A stretch of 64,000 bases of DNA from positions 1,727,928-1,791,927 of the forward strand of contig JAKZZE010000012.1 of the NCBI GenBank assembly GCA_024220505.1, written 5' to 3'. Below are positions 33,103-45,671 of this stretch, one piece after another. The DNA comes from Rhizopus arrhizus (Eukaryota > Mucoromycota > Mucoromycetes > Mucorales > Rhizopodaceae). Under the pieces are notes generated by a model. That model made no database searches and had not been told where the DNA came from. It saw nothing but the letters and a program-made list of their open reading frames with translations. The position numbers and the translations under genes were made by a program. Position 1 is the first letter of the stretch. Each line of letters begins with the position of its first letter.

Positions 33103-36100
33103 TTATGTACGATTTCTTTTGCTTCGTCTTAAGTCGTTAATATCTGTGGCTTTTCTTTTAGTTTTATTATGGGTCTTGTCTATGTCTTTAGATAATTTAT
33201 ATTTATTATCCTGATTAACTTTGGCGTCCTTATCATAGAGTGATTTAAGTGATTCTGTAGCTTTATGTAAAATTCCCTTTTCATTATTGTGTTTATGTAT
33301 TAAAGGCTTATTTTTTATGGGACCTTTCTTGAATTTATTTTGTGGATGTAATCCCATTCTTTTCATATAGTTCTCAATGGTAGAGGTATGAGTGATTTTA
33401 TCAGGCGTAAGCCATGAGTCTTCATCCTTACTATACCCTTTCCAACGTACTTTGAACTCTCTGTTATTACCGCTGCCTCTGTGATCTACGATTCCTTCGA
33501 TTTCATAAACCTCTTCATTGTCCTCATTTATATTATGCAGATCAATTGGTTTTAATTCGGAAGGAGTATAGTCTCGAGACATTAGTAATCCCATTTCGTC
33601 CTGGAGCACGTAGGATCCACCTCTGGTTTTACGAATCACTGTGTATGGGCCATCATATACAGGATTTAATGAACCAGTCATAGTAGGAACTTTAGCCATG
33701 ACATGACTTCCTTCTTTGAAGTCATCAACTATTGTGTTATGCTTTTCAAACTGCTTTCTCATGTTTTCAACATACTTGTCAGTTTTATCTTTAATGGCTG
33801 GGAAGACTACTTGATTCATATGATCAATTCTTTCCAACAATTCTTCGTATGAGAGCGGTACGGCTTTCTTAGGATCCTTTTTTCGGTAATCTTCGAATCC
33901 GTTCATTTTTCTCGCAAACATCAAAGAAAAAGGTGGAGTGTTGAGTCTTTTAGATACTTTGTTATTTATAAATAACTGTACACTAGGTACATAAAAGTCC
34001 CAGTCTTGTCCTGTTCCTTGTACTGATTTAGCAATAGCAATCTTAGCAGTCTTAACCCATCTTTCCGCACTGCCATTTGCTTGCGGATGATAAGGTGAGA
34101 TAAGTCTGTGATCTATGCCTGTACTTTCAGTTAACAGTTTCATTGTGACATTTTTAAATTCGGTTCCGTTGTTTGATTGTAAAATACGTGGGTAACCAAA
34201 GTCACTAAAAACTTGAACAAGAGTTCCAGCAATAGTTTTGGCTTTCTTATTTGGTAAACACCTTAGAATACAGAATCGTGTGCATATGTCTAATAGCACT
34301 AATAAGTATTTATTGTCATTCGGAGTTGTGGGTAATTCAGCTAAATCCATTGACCAGTGATCACCAGGTAGATATGAGTATACTGGTCTTAGAGGATGAT
34401 ACCCTTTTCTGGTTATATTATGCTTTTGACAAGCAACACATGATTTAACAAGTTCGACTGCGTCGACTATCATGTTTTTCCAGTGCAATCCGTCATTATG
34501 TAATACTTTTACTATATTTTCAGCACCAAAGTGACCCATTAGGTGAGCCCTTAACATCAGTTGCTTCCTTTCATTTTCAGGAGGAGTCATATAGTCACAC
34601 TGCTTATGTTGTGCAGGTTTTTTTACTGTGAATTTTTTACGATTATTTGATCTTATAGCTCTTATTGCTGTATGTATAATGCCATTTTTAGCTCTAGTAT
34701 CCTGTTCACTCCCCCTCAGCATTTGATCCGTAGGGAAAAGGCGAGATAAATGGTCAGGTAATATGTTCTCCATACCAGGAAGATGAATTACCTTAAATTG
34801 GTAATCGAGAATGGTATCAAACCAATTCATCATCATGGTATTTGCATATTTTTGTGTATGAAGATAAGTCAGAGCTTTATGATCCGTATAAAGTGTAAAA
34901 GGATTACCCCATAAAAATTTATGAAACTTTTTGAGTGCAAATACGATTGCTAAAAGTTCTCTCTTCGTGGTACTATAATTTCTCTCGGACTTGGAAAGAG
35001 AACGTGCCATGAAACCAATATATTTTATCGTGGTCTTTTTCTTTCCTTTGTTCTTTAAAACATTATCGTTTTTAGCTACATCTGTAGAATCAACATTAGA
35101 TGTCAACTCCACTTGTTCTTGATATAGCACAGCACCAATACCGTAATTTGAAGCATCAGTTGCAACAAAGAATGGCTGTTGGAGATCAGGTTGACTTAAT
35201 ACCACATTAGAAAGTAAAACTTTCTTTATTGCCTCAAAATGAGTTTGATGCAATGGTGTCCAATCCTTTTCAGTTATTATTTTGCTGTTACGAAGATGAT
35301 CTAAAGGAGCAGTTAACATGGCTGCTTTAGGAATGTGTTCGCGAAAATAGTTTACAACACCTAAGAATCGCTGAACATTAGTGCCACATGTAGGTTTGGG
35401 CCATTCCTCAATATTTGTTAGCTTACGAGTGTCTAACGAAGATCCTTTAGCAGAAATACAAAAACCGAGTAAATAAACACAGTTTTGTGCAAAATGACAT
35501 TTATCAACGTTGAGAACGAGATTCACCCTGGTAAGCGCTTCTATGGCAGCTTTTACATGTACAGCATGCTCTTCCATATTTTTCGACATTATAACGATAT
35601 CGTCAATGAAAGTTCGTACAAAGGGCATGTCTTTAAATATCTGCGTTATCACTCTTTGGAATACGTTTGATAGGAACTTTATCCCAAAACGAGCACCAAC
35701 AAACATATACTGCTGACCGTTATATGTAAATGCGGTTTTAGGTTGGTCTTCATCATGAATTTTAAAACGATGAAACGCAGCAGTTAAATCCAAAGTAGTG
35801 AAGATTGAGGATCCAGATAATTCATGAAAAATATCCGTTATGAGAGGTATAGGAAATTTATCATCTGGTAATAGAGCATTTATATGTCGAGGATCTAAAC
35901 ATGGTCTTTTTCCAGTTTTATTTCCATTTGCATCCTTTTTATCAGCTAAAGTTAATGGAGAATTCCAGGCTGTATTTACAGGAGCTTTTGTGATGGTACC
36001 ATTGTCCAACCATTTATTGATGGCTTCATCCAAGACAGGTTTCAATTTATACGCTATGGGATATTGCTTATGATTTACAATTTTTCCTTTTTCCGTGGGT

Positions 36101-36848
36101 AAGTGGATTATGGATTCAGGTACTGTGCAGAATGCATCTTTGGGTATGTTCATATTTTCAGTAAGTAAAGGCTGAATTTTTTCTATGAACTGGGTTCGTT
36201 CATGCTCAGTGCCAGCAGGAGAGTTGTTGGGTTTAACAGTGTCATCAATTGAATCATCAAAGATGACTTCATTATCATCCCAATTATGAGCGACTCCAGT
36301 GAGAGCAATACCCAAATAACTTAAGATATCAAGTCCAAGAATGACATCACTTTTGTCATCTTCGTTAAAATCCATAATCTCAAATGAATGATGGAATGTT
36401 TTTCCATTATACTTTAATTCAAGTGGTTCAGTAATACCAATTCTTTTTACAACATTGTCTTTTCCAGCTAAATTAATAAGACCAGTTTTATTATAGAATT
36501 TAACTTTATTTATTTCAATAAATTTTCTATTTATAACTGATATTTCTGCACCAGTGTCAATCAAACCAAGTGCTCTATTCGTCTGGATGATAATAGGAGT
36601 ATATAAAGAAAAGGAATTGTGAGTCAACAAGTCATTTTTTTCTTGTTTTATTGCTCTTATGCACTTACCAAGTTGCATTTTATCCTCTAGTTCATCATCA
36701 GTACTAGATTTCTTGTTATTTGATTGTCTCTTGGCAAATTCATTCCATGCCTTAGTAGAGGGGTGATCAAATTTTTTAACTTCTTGTTTTCGTTTTTCTA
36801 TTTTCCTTATTGTGCTTTTATTCTTTTGAGCAAAGAATTCCATGCACT
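33103..36848 (-). pseudogene. gypsy-3 pol with a substituted integrase residue
   Basis: Open from the zinc knuckle to a basic tail ending RRSKRNRT. Protease LIDTGAEI; RT TTLDLTAAFHRF and FIDD; RNase H VATDASNYGIG; integrase HLMGHFG, CVACQKHN, SMDLAE, then QSNNGTEF where the family has S/T-D-N-G, and NGSAERW. The second catalytic aspartate is therefore Asn (a GAC to AAC type change). Chromodomain: IEGIVDHRG, FKVRWKGYSKDEDSW. With the intact frame but a missing catalytic residue, integration by its own integrase should fail. Gag damage and Tc1-H make the copy dead in any case. Confidence 0.87.
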
Positions 36849-38490
36849 TACAGTAGGTCAAAAAATTGCTGCAAGGAATTGCAAAATACCGGTTTTACAG
36901 CTGGTTGTCTATGGATACTGCATGAAACTATCTCAAACATTGATTGTTTGTACCTCACTAGAAGGGGCATTTATTCGTCGATTATCTGATATGGGCAATG
37001 ATTATTGGTGGAATTTGATATCGTTAAAGGGAATTTTATAAACATCCGGCATTTTTTACTTGTTTACATATGTTTGGAATGACGAATTTTAATACGACCC
37101 AACCGGTTGCTATCATAATTTTTCACATTCTTGACATGATTAGAATGTTGTCAGTATATAAAAGCGCTTACAATTCCTTTATTCTAAATTTTAAATTTTC
37201 TTATCTAAATTATTTCTCTTTTTTACCTTATTACCAATCGCATGCCTAAACGACTGCCAGAAGAAAAAGTAAACGATCTCAAGCAAGCATTAACTGGATC
37301 CACATCAACGTACGATATTGCTAAGGAGGTTGGAGTACATGAATCAACTGTTAGTAGATACTCTAGGCGGTTGTTTTCAAATAGGACAATGGGCTCAGCT
37401 GGTAGACCTACATTAGTCTCCAAAGTGACGAAACGGCTAATCAAAAGAAAAGTCATTGAAGGGGTTCTAAAGACTGCCAAAGAGGTACACCGGGAGCTGG
37501 TTCAACTTGGCTATGATATCTCATACCAGTCAGCAATTAGCGTCCTGAAATCAATGGAGTTCCATTCTTCAATAAAAAAAAGAAGCCGTTTCTGACAAAA
37601 GCTCATATGCAGCATCGATTAGAATGGGCCAAGAAGCACCAGGATTGGACAGTGGAAGAATGGCGAAAAGTAATCTTTTCTGATGAAACCAAGATCAACG
37701 TATGGGGCTCTGATGGTTGCAAGTACTATTGGAAAAGACCAAGTGATCCTCTTCAACCGCATCATCTAGAGTTTACAGTCAAGCATGGAGCCGGCAAATT
37801 GATGATGTGGGGCTGCATAACATCTGAAGGACCAGGATATGCTTGTCAAATTTACGATGGGAACATGAACGCGGATGTTTATCAGCATATATTAGACACT
37901 ACACTTCGTGATACTATGGAGTACTACAATTTCAACTGGTCCAACATTTACTTTCAGCATGATAATGATCCAAAGTACAAGGCAAAATCTACAATAGCCT
38001 GGTTAGATAATCATCAAGTGCGCTATATTAGCGATTGGCCAGCTCAGAGTCTGGACTTAAATCCAATAGAACATGTATGGCATCAACTGAAGTTAAAGCT
38101 CAGCTGTTACGAACGTAAAGCAAAGAATACGGATGAGCTTTGGGAACGAGTAGAAAAAGCATGGAATGAATTTGATAAAGAACTTTGCCAAAGGTATATC
38201 GATAGCATGCCGGCAAGAATTCAAGAGGTTATTAATAAAAAAGGAGGACCAACTAAATATTAATAAATAAACCCATTTCGTTCAAATTTTCGTTTTTTCA
38301 AATTTTCAAATTGCGCGCCTCATATTTCCTTCAATACTTATCCAATGGGGCTTAAACTCTTTCGGATTTTTCAAGACATGTAGGAAATCTACTATGTAGA
38401 AACAGAAGCAGTTTGTACCATTGTGACAGGATGTACGCTACAAAAACTGAGAAAAATGGATTCCTTGCAGCAATTTTTTGACCTACTGTA
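36849..38490 (+). mobile_element. Tc1-H, Tc1 element in gypsy-3
   Basis: 1642 bp, TA-flanked, TIR TACAGTAGGTCAAAAAATTG. It splits the gypsy-3 zinc knuckle between GHK and C. Confidence 0.92.
37242..38263 (+). pseudogene. Tc1-H transposase, one frameshift
   Basis: N-terminal HTH (STYDIAKEVGVHESTVSRYSRR) and GSAGRPTLV linker in 37242-37595; then a one-base loss in an A8 run near 37580. The rest is in the next frame (KAHMQHRLEWAKK, FSDETKINVWGSDG, FQHDNDPKY with the second Asp, SLDLNPIEHVW, GGPTKY-stop at 38263). Total 1022 nt, one short of 341 codons. DPKYK and SLDLN differ slightly from the usual DPKHK and SPDLN. Confidence 0.87.
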
Positions 38491-39726
38491 TGTCCCTTGA
38501 ACCATGTATCTTTACAATATAGACACTTTTGGGATTGGAGGAGTCAGAAGAGCTTGAAGAGGTGAAGTGACCATTAGAACTCTTTGGTTTCTTTATAAAG
38601 TCACCATTTGAGGACTCAGAATGACCTCTTTTTGCAGCCTTGAAACCATGGCGTTCACTTTTAGAGTTCTTGTATGGAGCGGAAGCAGCATGGGGTTGAT
38701 GCTTGTGTACTTCCAGAACAGAAGCAAGTTTTTTCACTTCCCGAATTGAGTTTATGTCTTGCAGGAAAGTAGCACCATAGTTGGATGACAGTACCGTTCT
38801 TATATGAAGGTTTAAATCATCATGAAGAGAATTGATATATATACGTGCAAGCATGTTTGAATCCGTACATTGGGCTGTTTGAGCAAGGCGGTTGAAGCGA
38901 GCAGTGAAATCAGACACCGTTTCATTGTTTCTTTGCTTGGATGAAAGTAGGCGTCCAAACATTTCAATTGCCTTAGCAGGGTTTTCAAAGTGCTTGCGTA
39001 TTATATCCTTGGCTTCTTCCCAAGAGTACGAAGGGCTGTGTGATTCGATTGTCTCTTGGTACCAATCTAAATTGGTTTCACCAATGGATAAAGCCATGTA
39101 GTCACGCCAGTGGACCAAGATATTGACTTGATTGATCCTGAAAATACGCTCGAATGTCTTGAAAAATATTTCCAGTCAGCAGGGTCAGAATCCTTCTTGT
39201 CCACCGAAAGATGAAGAATGGGAAGCTCAGAGCGGCTGATCTTGCTGTTGTTGAAACTTGACCACTCGTCCTGTGACGCATGTTCCTTATTGAAAGCAGA
39301 TCTAGAGTTCCCAGCGTGAGATAATATAGGCTTATGCATCCTATTTTTCTTGCATTCATTGTATAGTTCAACTATACCGTTATATCGGTATTTAGCCTGT
39401 TGAACTACCTCTCTTCCTTTGTTAATTTCTTCCATAGAAGCCTGAGGATTTGCATACATACGAGTGAGTTCCACCCGAACTCGTTCAAGGAGGTCATATG
39501 CCATCCTTTTAGCATTTTTCATTTCCAACAAATTGTCTTCAGAAGAAGAGGAATTGGCTCGGTTATCTTCATTTATAGATAGCTCATTTAAAGAGCTAGT
39601 GTAATCTTCTGTTTCCTTTAAGACGGCATCAGCAGCTTGCTCAGGAGAGTTGATCAGTTCCATGGCGTAGTCAATGGGAGCAGAAGCATTGGGAGTAGCA
39701 GGAGTAGAGTTACCAGTAGCAGACAT
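38491..39726 (-). pseudogene. gypsy-3 gag, two frameshifts
   Basis: Starts MSATGNSTP at 39726. The first frame holds acidic and helical regions up to DPADWKYFS near 39165; a shift then leads to KTFERIFRINQ, VHWRDYMALSIGE and the Gag core (YSWEEAKDIIRKHF, ETVSDFTARFNRLAQ). A second shift in AAAAG near 38535 is needed to reach CLYCKDTWFKGHKC, the knuckle that continues into pol after Tc1-H. Gag and pol were therefore probably one frame, as in gypsy-2. Confidence 0.8.
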
Positions 39727-39768
39727 CTTGATTTTAGAACAATAGCGTAGTGTATTCACTTAAAAAAA

Positions 39769-40165
39769 TGTGATATTTAGGGTTTATAATATAAAAAAGT
39801 ACTAAGTCAATCAACAAATATAAAAAATAAGTGAGGCTCAAAGTAGGTTGTCCTTTATTCAAGTTAAAAATATGAGGGTATTTATACTTTTCTATCCACG
39901 GCTAAATAATAGTATTCACAGTATATGATTATTGATTATTAATCGATATTAGACGATGCGTTAATTACATGATTGGTATTGTTTAACATCTTTTATCAAG
40001 AAGTAATTATTAATCCTGATTCAGGAACTTGTTAGAATATTCTGGAGTGGATCGGGATATGATTTTATTTGACGTGGCATAATACAATGTCCGATATTCC
40101 TAATTTGGATGATCATTGTTCGTAGTAATTTACAGTATTACTTTATTATATGTGTAAATACCACA
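39769..40165 (-). repeat. gypsy-3 5' LTR (right copy)
   Basis: 397 bp. In element orientation GAATAAAGG lies about 25 bp before TCACTTA; the sequence after the LTR (T-run, then TAAGTGA) is complementary to TCACTTA. No tRNA-type primer site. Confidence 0.9.
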
Positions 40166-42956
40166 GTACGAAAACCATTGATTATTTTGAAGTTCGTGTA
40201 CCAAAGTATAGATCCCCTGCAGTGAGTTTAATTAATATCTTTTAAGCGCAATTAACTAATTATCCGACATTTAGTGTACCGAATTTTTCAACCTGTTGGA
40301 TAATCAAATAGAAAATGACAGGGCCAAAAGACAAAGGACTGGAACCAGCAACATTCAGTCTCTTCCTCGCATTCGAAGAAAATATTCGTTGCCTGTTCCC
40401 AGCTTGATAAAAAAAGAAAATATAACTGAAGAAAGCATCGCCTGGGCTTTTGGTGATGAGTTAGTATCGAATGAAGATAACTTGCAGTTGTAAAAATAAT
40501 CATTTGCGAAATAAAAAAAAAATTAAAAAGGAATACGGAATTTGAATTTTTGGTTTTATTTTTTATTTTATCTTTTTATTCTTCACTTTTTTTTTTTTTT
40601 TTTTTTTACAAGTCAATGGTTTTTCTTGGAAGAGGTTAAAAAACAACATGATTATCAGGATAGCCTTTTTTCATTGCAACGCAAGTAAAAATACGTGATA
40701 CCGGAAGAATGCAGTCTGAATCAGCAGGTCGAAATGAGTTATGATAGTACGCGGCACCAAGACATTCAAACCCTTGAAAGGGATGAAGTGGAGGATTGTA
40801 CCAACGTACAAAAGCAAAGGTATGCTCATCAAAGACTTCTGGCACAAAGACTTGACCATTTGGAAGGACAGATTTTTTCATTTGAAGCTGATGGCTAAAA
40901 TAATATTGAACTTCGCCAATTCGCATTTCAGGCTCTTGTCCAAGAACAGCAGAATTACAAGCAACTTCAATATAGCAACCACGAGTAGCACGCGATGCCT
41001 TTGACCGATATCTTTGTCCAAGAATTTGAATTTCAGAAAAAAGAGAAATATCGGGAAGCACCATTGTAGACAACTTGTTAAATTCTTCTGGAGTGAATGC
41101 ACTTGCAAACGTTCGATCAGCATATACTAGTTTGTAAAAAGAGAAAAGATAACCATAGTGTTCTCGATTCAATCTATCTACATTAACTTTGTGTCTAACG
41201 AAAGCTTGCGTATCAGGAGGTAGAATTTCAGCACCAGTGAAGATATCATTCAAACGTAGAGGAGCACTGACAAATAAACTGAAATCAAAGCAGGTCGAAG
41301 TAGATGAAGAAGCAACTAGGGAATCAGAAGGCGTTGGTGACAAGTAACCAAAGGAAGACATCATCACAGGATTCTGTTTAATTCCTTGTGGTAAGTTACG
41401 GATGTAGTCACCATAGTGCACAACGGAAAGAAACTTCTTCATATATGTAACTTCGAACGCTGTTTTGTAGTTTACTGTCATCTTCTTAATGTCGCCATTA
41501 AGCCTCTCAAAGCCATACAACCAAAATGCGTATATTGGGCCAAAGTCTTGGATAGAGTCCTTTAGATGCAGATGAAGATGCATATTTGGAGTGACCATCT
41601 CTGGACCATACAATTCAACAACACCTATGACAAACTCATGGAATAGCTTGTGGGCCATCATGGCTTCATTCTGAGTAATGCATGGACGACATACGATGTG
41701 ACAGGCCTGTACAAACTTTGCCCAATTTTCTTTGTGACGGACTGGAAGACGAGACTTCAGTAAAAGGGGCGAAAGAGCAAGACACCAGGTTCTCCATTCA
41801 TCAGCTTTTAAGTCAGAAAAATTGCTGGCAATTTTCTGATTGATTGGCGTGTATTGTGCTGGCAGTATGATATCGTTTGCTTCCTTTTGCATTTCTTTCA
41901 CGTCAGCATCGGTCAAATATAATTCATGGGTAAGGTCACAAATAGTAGTACGCCATATTTTAACCATTTTCTTTGCTGTTCCTAGGAAAAGGCCATGCAT
42001 AGGATCAATGGCAGTACAACGAACAAGATCAAGGTATTCCAAATCATGTAGGGCAGAAAATCGAGTACCAAATTTCTGTTCCAAGTCGGTCCTTTGTTTC
42101 TTTGTAGATGCTTCTTTCCAATTTCTTGCATGATGACGATTTTCAATATTGGTACGAAGTGACCAAGCATCAAGATCTTCAAGACCAAAAGAAAAATCAC
42201 GTTGAAGATTTGTATTACAACGAGCAGGAAATGCTGTTGAGCATTTATTACAAGGTACAGTTGCATTGAATGAAGTAAACCCACTAACCTTTCGGCTAGC
42301 AGGAATATCGCAAGCAACCAAGAATAAAGCAGCACGAACTTTGACAGGAGTATTGGGAGAATCAGCTGTACATGTGAAGAAGTCACCATAATAGAGATCC
42401 CTTAGCTCCTTCACCAAAACTTGCAAATAGTTGTTGATTTGCATGTCTTTAGGCTCTTTGGGTCCAGGAATAACACAAACCAAGATGATATTTTCTTTTT
42501 TGTATCTGATGGATCTTGGAAGATTATTTATTGTCAAGTAAACAGCACCAACAGAGTACACGGTTCTTTTTGAAGATTGAAACCAATCGACATTCAAAGT
42601 GAACAGAAGAGATCTAGCTTGACTGGTAAATATATTACCATCTCTATCTTTGAATTCATTCCAAAATTGACCATCATAGATATCGTACATAGTGTTGTTA
42701 TGACGAGTACGATAGCGCCATGCTTCAATTGCTGATTCAAAGCCTGGTCGTGAGAACATCACTGTCAAAGCGTACTTGATCGAATTGAATGCCGAGACCT
42801 TGTTAGCGTACATCTTGCTTGCACCAATATTCACAGATTGAAAGAGCTGTGCATTGCAAATGCCTTGGAATTCGGAAAAAGTACACCTTGAGTCACAATG
42901 AATTGCTTCAGGTTCATATAGTGTGTGGCATTCAGGGCAGACAACAAGGCGAAACA

Positions 42957-44633
42957 TACAGTGGGTGGACTAATTGTCCCAGTGTTTCAACATTTTTTAC
43001 TTTGGACACTGTAACTCGACCAATTCTTAGGCTATGTGGCTAGTTTTATGCTCATTAGAAAGGTCGCACGTCGTGCTACATAATATTAAAGAGCCATTGT
43101 TCGGAGTTAGCACAGTCTGAGTTAATCAGCAATAGAAAAAAAACACCGCACTGGGACAATTTTTCCGCTTGAACGTAAATTTTATTTAATAACGGGTATG
43201 TCCCCCTTTAGCATTAATAACTGCTTTACAACTATCCGGCATGCTATCTATATATCTTCTACACTCATCCACTGTAAAAGTATTCCATTCTTTTTCGATT
43301 CTTTCCCATAACTCATGCACTCCTTTAGCCTTAGTGTCATGTACACTCAGCTTGAGTTTAAGGTGATGCCATACATGTTCAATAGGGTTTACATCGGAAC
43401 TTTGGGCTGGCCAGCTAAAGATATGATCACTCTTGAAGTTATTATCCACAAACCATTGCTTAGCAAGCTTCGAAGTGTGCTTGAGATCCTTATCTTGTTG
43501 AAAATAGATATTCTCAGGATTGTATCCATAGTACTTTACTCTGTCCATAAGTGTAGTTTCCAAGATATTTACATAATCCTCAGCTTTCATAGTTCCATCA
43601 TGTATCCAACAAGCATACCCAGGGCCATCATAAGTAATACAACCCCATACCATGACACTTCCTTGGTCGCCTTTCACTGTAAGGTCTAAGTGATGAGGCT
43701 GCAATACATCGTCTGGTCGGCTCCAGTAATACTTGCAACCGTCTGATCCGAAAACATTAACTTTAGTCTCATCACTAAACACCATACGCCTCCAGTCATC
43801 GGTTGTTCAGCCTTTGTGGGCCATAGCCCATGCTAAACGTCGTTCCTTGTGCTGTTTACTGAGCAGAGGCTTCCTCGCTTTGATTTTAGCTCTGAAGTTC
43901 ATACTTTTAAGAAGCTTCAAGACTCCAGAATAACCAATAGTATATCCCAAACCATTCAGATATTGATGTACTGCTTTGGCTGTCTTGAGTTCACCATTTA
44001 TTACTTGTCTACGGATGTATGACTTGGTAGTTTCACAAATAGTTGCTCTTCTACCAAGGGCTGCCTTCATTTGATTTGGAAAAGACTTGCTCACATACCT
44101 ACCTAAAGTGAACTTTTTCAGTTCTGGGATGTGTTCCATAACTTGTTCATATGTCATATTACTAGCCAAAAGCATTTGGATTTGTTTCTGAACAGATTTG
44201 CTGATAGTAGGAGTCATTTGATGCGGGACAAAGTCGTAAGAAGTGCAGTATATAAAGAGACTAAGAATAATGTTAAAAAAAAAGAATAACATAAAGCTAT
44301 TTATACTTTACATTAAAGATATGAGTCATAGATTATCATAGATAAGACTGGTACGTAAGTTCCGGTGATTTCTGATTGATAAAAAGGCGATGTTTAGAAC
44401 ACATTGCAAAATAAGCAGGTAGCGGAAAAATTGTCCCAGTGCGGTGTTTTTTTTCTATTGCTGATTAACTCAGACTGTGCTAACTCCGAACAATGGCTCT
44501 TTAATATTATGTAGCACGACGTGCGACCTTTCTAATGAGCATAAAACTAGCCACATAGCCTAAGAATTGGTCGAGTTACAGTGTCCAAAGTAAAAAATGT
44601 TGAAACACTGGGACAATTAGTCCACCCACTGTA
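42957..44633 (-). mobile_element. Tc1-E, Tc1 element in the unit B transposase gene
   Basis: 1677 bp, TA-flanked, long inverted repeats of about 190 bp starting TACAGTGGGTGGACTAATTG, again with a partial inner inverted copy of the end motif (ccgcactgggacaatttttccgc-like). Minus-strand transposase. Confidence 0.92.
43186..44217 (-). pseudogene. Tc1-E transposase with one nonsense codon
   Basis: 344 codons long, the same as Tc1-D and Tc1-F. HTH (MTYEQVMEHIPELKKFTLGRY), linker LGRRATI, FSDETKVNVFGSDG, FQQDKDLKHTSK, SSDVNPIEHVW. In AHKG-stop-TTDDWRR the stop TGA replaces the Trp codon of the usual HKDWT, a G-to-A change. DKDLKH replaces the usual DNDPKH. Confidence 0.88.
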
Positions 44634-45671
44634 CCTTTATAGGTATAGTCGATTCCAACAGCATTTCGAAGAGTATCCAACTTGGCAGGAAAGATTGGTT
44701 CGTAATTCAAGAGGACAACAAGATCGTTAGCAAATTTCATTACTATTTCCGCAGCATATTCAGAAATGAAAAACAGCTGGAAATAGGTCAAGAAAATTGC
44801 TATAAAAGCAACAACATCATTTTGGAATCCTTCAAGTTTAACTAAAAGTTGACAGGGTAAGTATTTTATCTTTTACTAACACAATTTTAGAAGACGTTTA
44901 CCTTTGGGCACATTAAATTCAACAACATCCATACAACTGGAGGCATCATCTTCACCATCGTCAGTGATTTACCAATTAGAAAAGTCTTCATCACCATCAT
45001 TCTCAGAATCATTTTCACTTGACGGAATCACTTCATTATTGGCATTAACTTCTGGAGTTGCCTCTGATTCACCTGTTTATATATGATGCGTTAGCAAAAG
45101 AATTATTTTAATGTAAGTAACAAACCTTTAACAGCTTCTTTTTTTCTATGGCGAGCAAGAGTCCATTGGGTAACAACTTGGTACTTGCCTGCTTCTCCTC
45201 CAGAGCATTGGGTACAGTAACAATGGAATTTGTATGGGCTTGAAGAGTACATTATAAATACAATAAAGAATTTGTATTACTAGATACAGTAGCGGACAAA
45301 ACTGGTGCACAAAAATTAAAATCAACATTGTATCTCCGCCATATGTCTGCGACTTTTGTGGCATATACCATCTGAAAGACAGTCCAAAATATACATTATG
45401 TTATGTAAACCGGAACTGTACCGGACATCCCCCAGGCATAAAGTCATTTTTAGTGCTTTTTTGCATATTTCAATTTTCGCCAAAAATGTGGTGCTTGTCT
45501 AGCCTTCTTTCAATTTTCCCCATATCTCTCCCGTTTGCTTTCAGATTTCACCGCATATTAGTGAATTTTAGTAGCTCTTAAAAAATATATAAAACCGTAG
45601 TTATTTTGTATTTCCCATTGAATCCCCCCTTTTGTTTTTACCCTATTCACTATAACAAAGTACTAGCCTTA

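Larger units (their letters stand above)
32674..40165 (-). mobile_element. gypsy-3, Ty3/gypsy chromodomain retrotransposon (holds Tc1-H)
   Basis: 7492 bp; 397-bp LTRs at 32674-33070 and 39769-40165, flanked by GTACG (32669-32673 and 40166-40170). I see two LTR differences. Minus-strand gag and pol; Tc1-H sits in the gag zinc knuckle. Inserted in exon 3 of the unit B accessory gene; unit A shows the uninterrupted sequence around this site. Confidence 0.94.
31657..40493 (+). pseudogene. Accessory gene of CACTA-like unit B, split by gypsy-3
   Basis: Exons 31657-32061, 32130-32405, 32452-32673 continuing at 40171-40221, and 40275-40493. With gypsy-3 and one GTACG removed they give 391 codons including the stop, fully open. 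The N-terminus is serine/proline-rich; a coiled coil is likely at residues 85-130 (MKKEIDSLKEMLRKEQEEK). Then come YDLSKPLKSAENQRVFKLL and RDLRRYLERQYY, a basic stretch (KKRKAAKTTRKN), an acidic stretch (MSEEEDMYND), EVRVPKYRSPA, and a basic tail. This looks like a nuclear DNA-binding or partner protein. By position it may play the part TnpA plays beside the transposase in plant En/Spm, but I do not recognise the family. The gene is dead because of gypsy-3 in exon 3. Confidence 0.75.
40636..45252 (-). pseudogene. Tnp2-type (CACTA-like) transposase of unit B, split by Tc1-E
   Basis: Starts at ATG 45252. Exon 1 (45252-45126) encodes a zinc cluster, CYCTQCSGGEAGKYQVVTQW with a following H. An intron (45125-45073) and an acidic exon follow; at least one more intron near 44990-44830 is unclear. 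Then FISEYAAEIVMKF to IDYTYKG, which joins MFRLVVCPECHTLY when Tc1-E is removed. The large frame (42957-40636) has family hallmarks: FTLNVDWFQ, IIL-type VCVIPGPKEPKDMQ, FLVACDIPASRKVSGF, CNKCSTAFP, IDPMHGLFLGTAKKMV, TPNMHLHLHLKD, GFERLNGDIKK. It is convergent with the accessory gene. Apart from Tc1-E no stop is seen in the main frame, so it was probably active until recently. Related to the Tnp2 and possibly the fungal Plavaka group. Confidence 0.8.
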
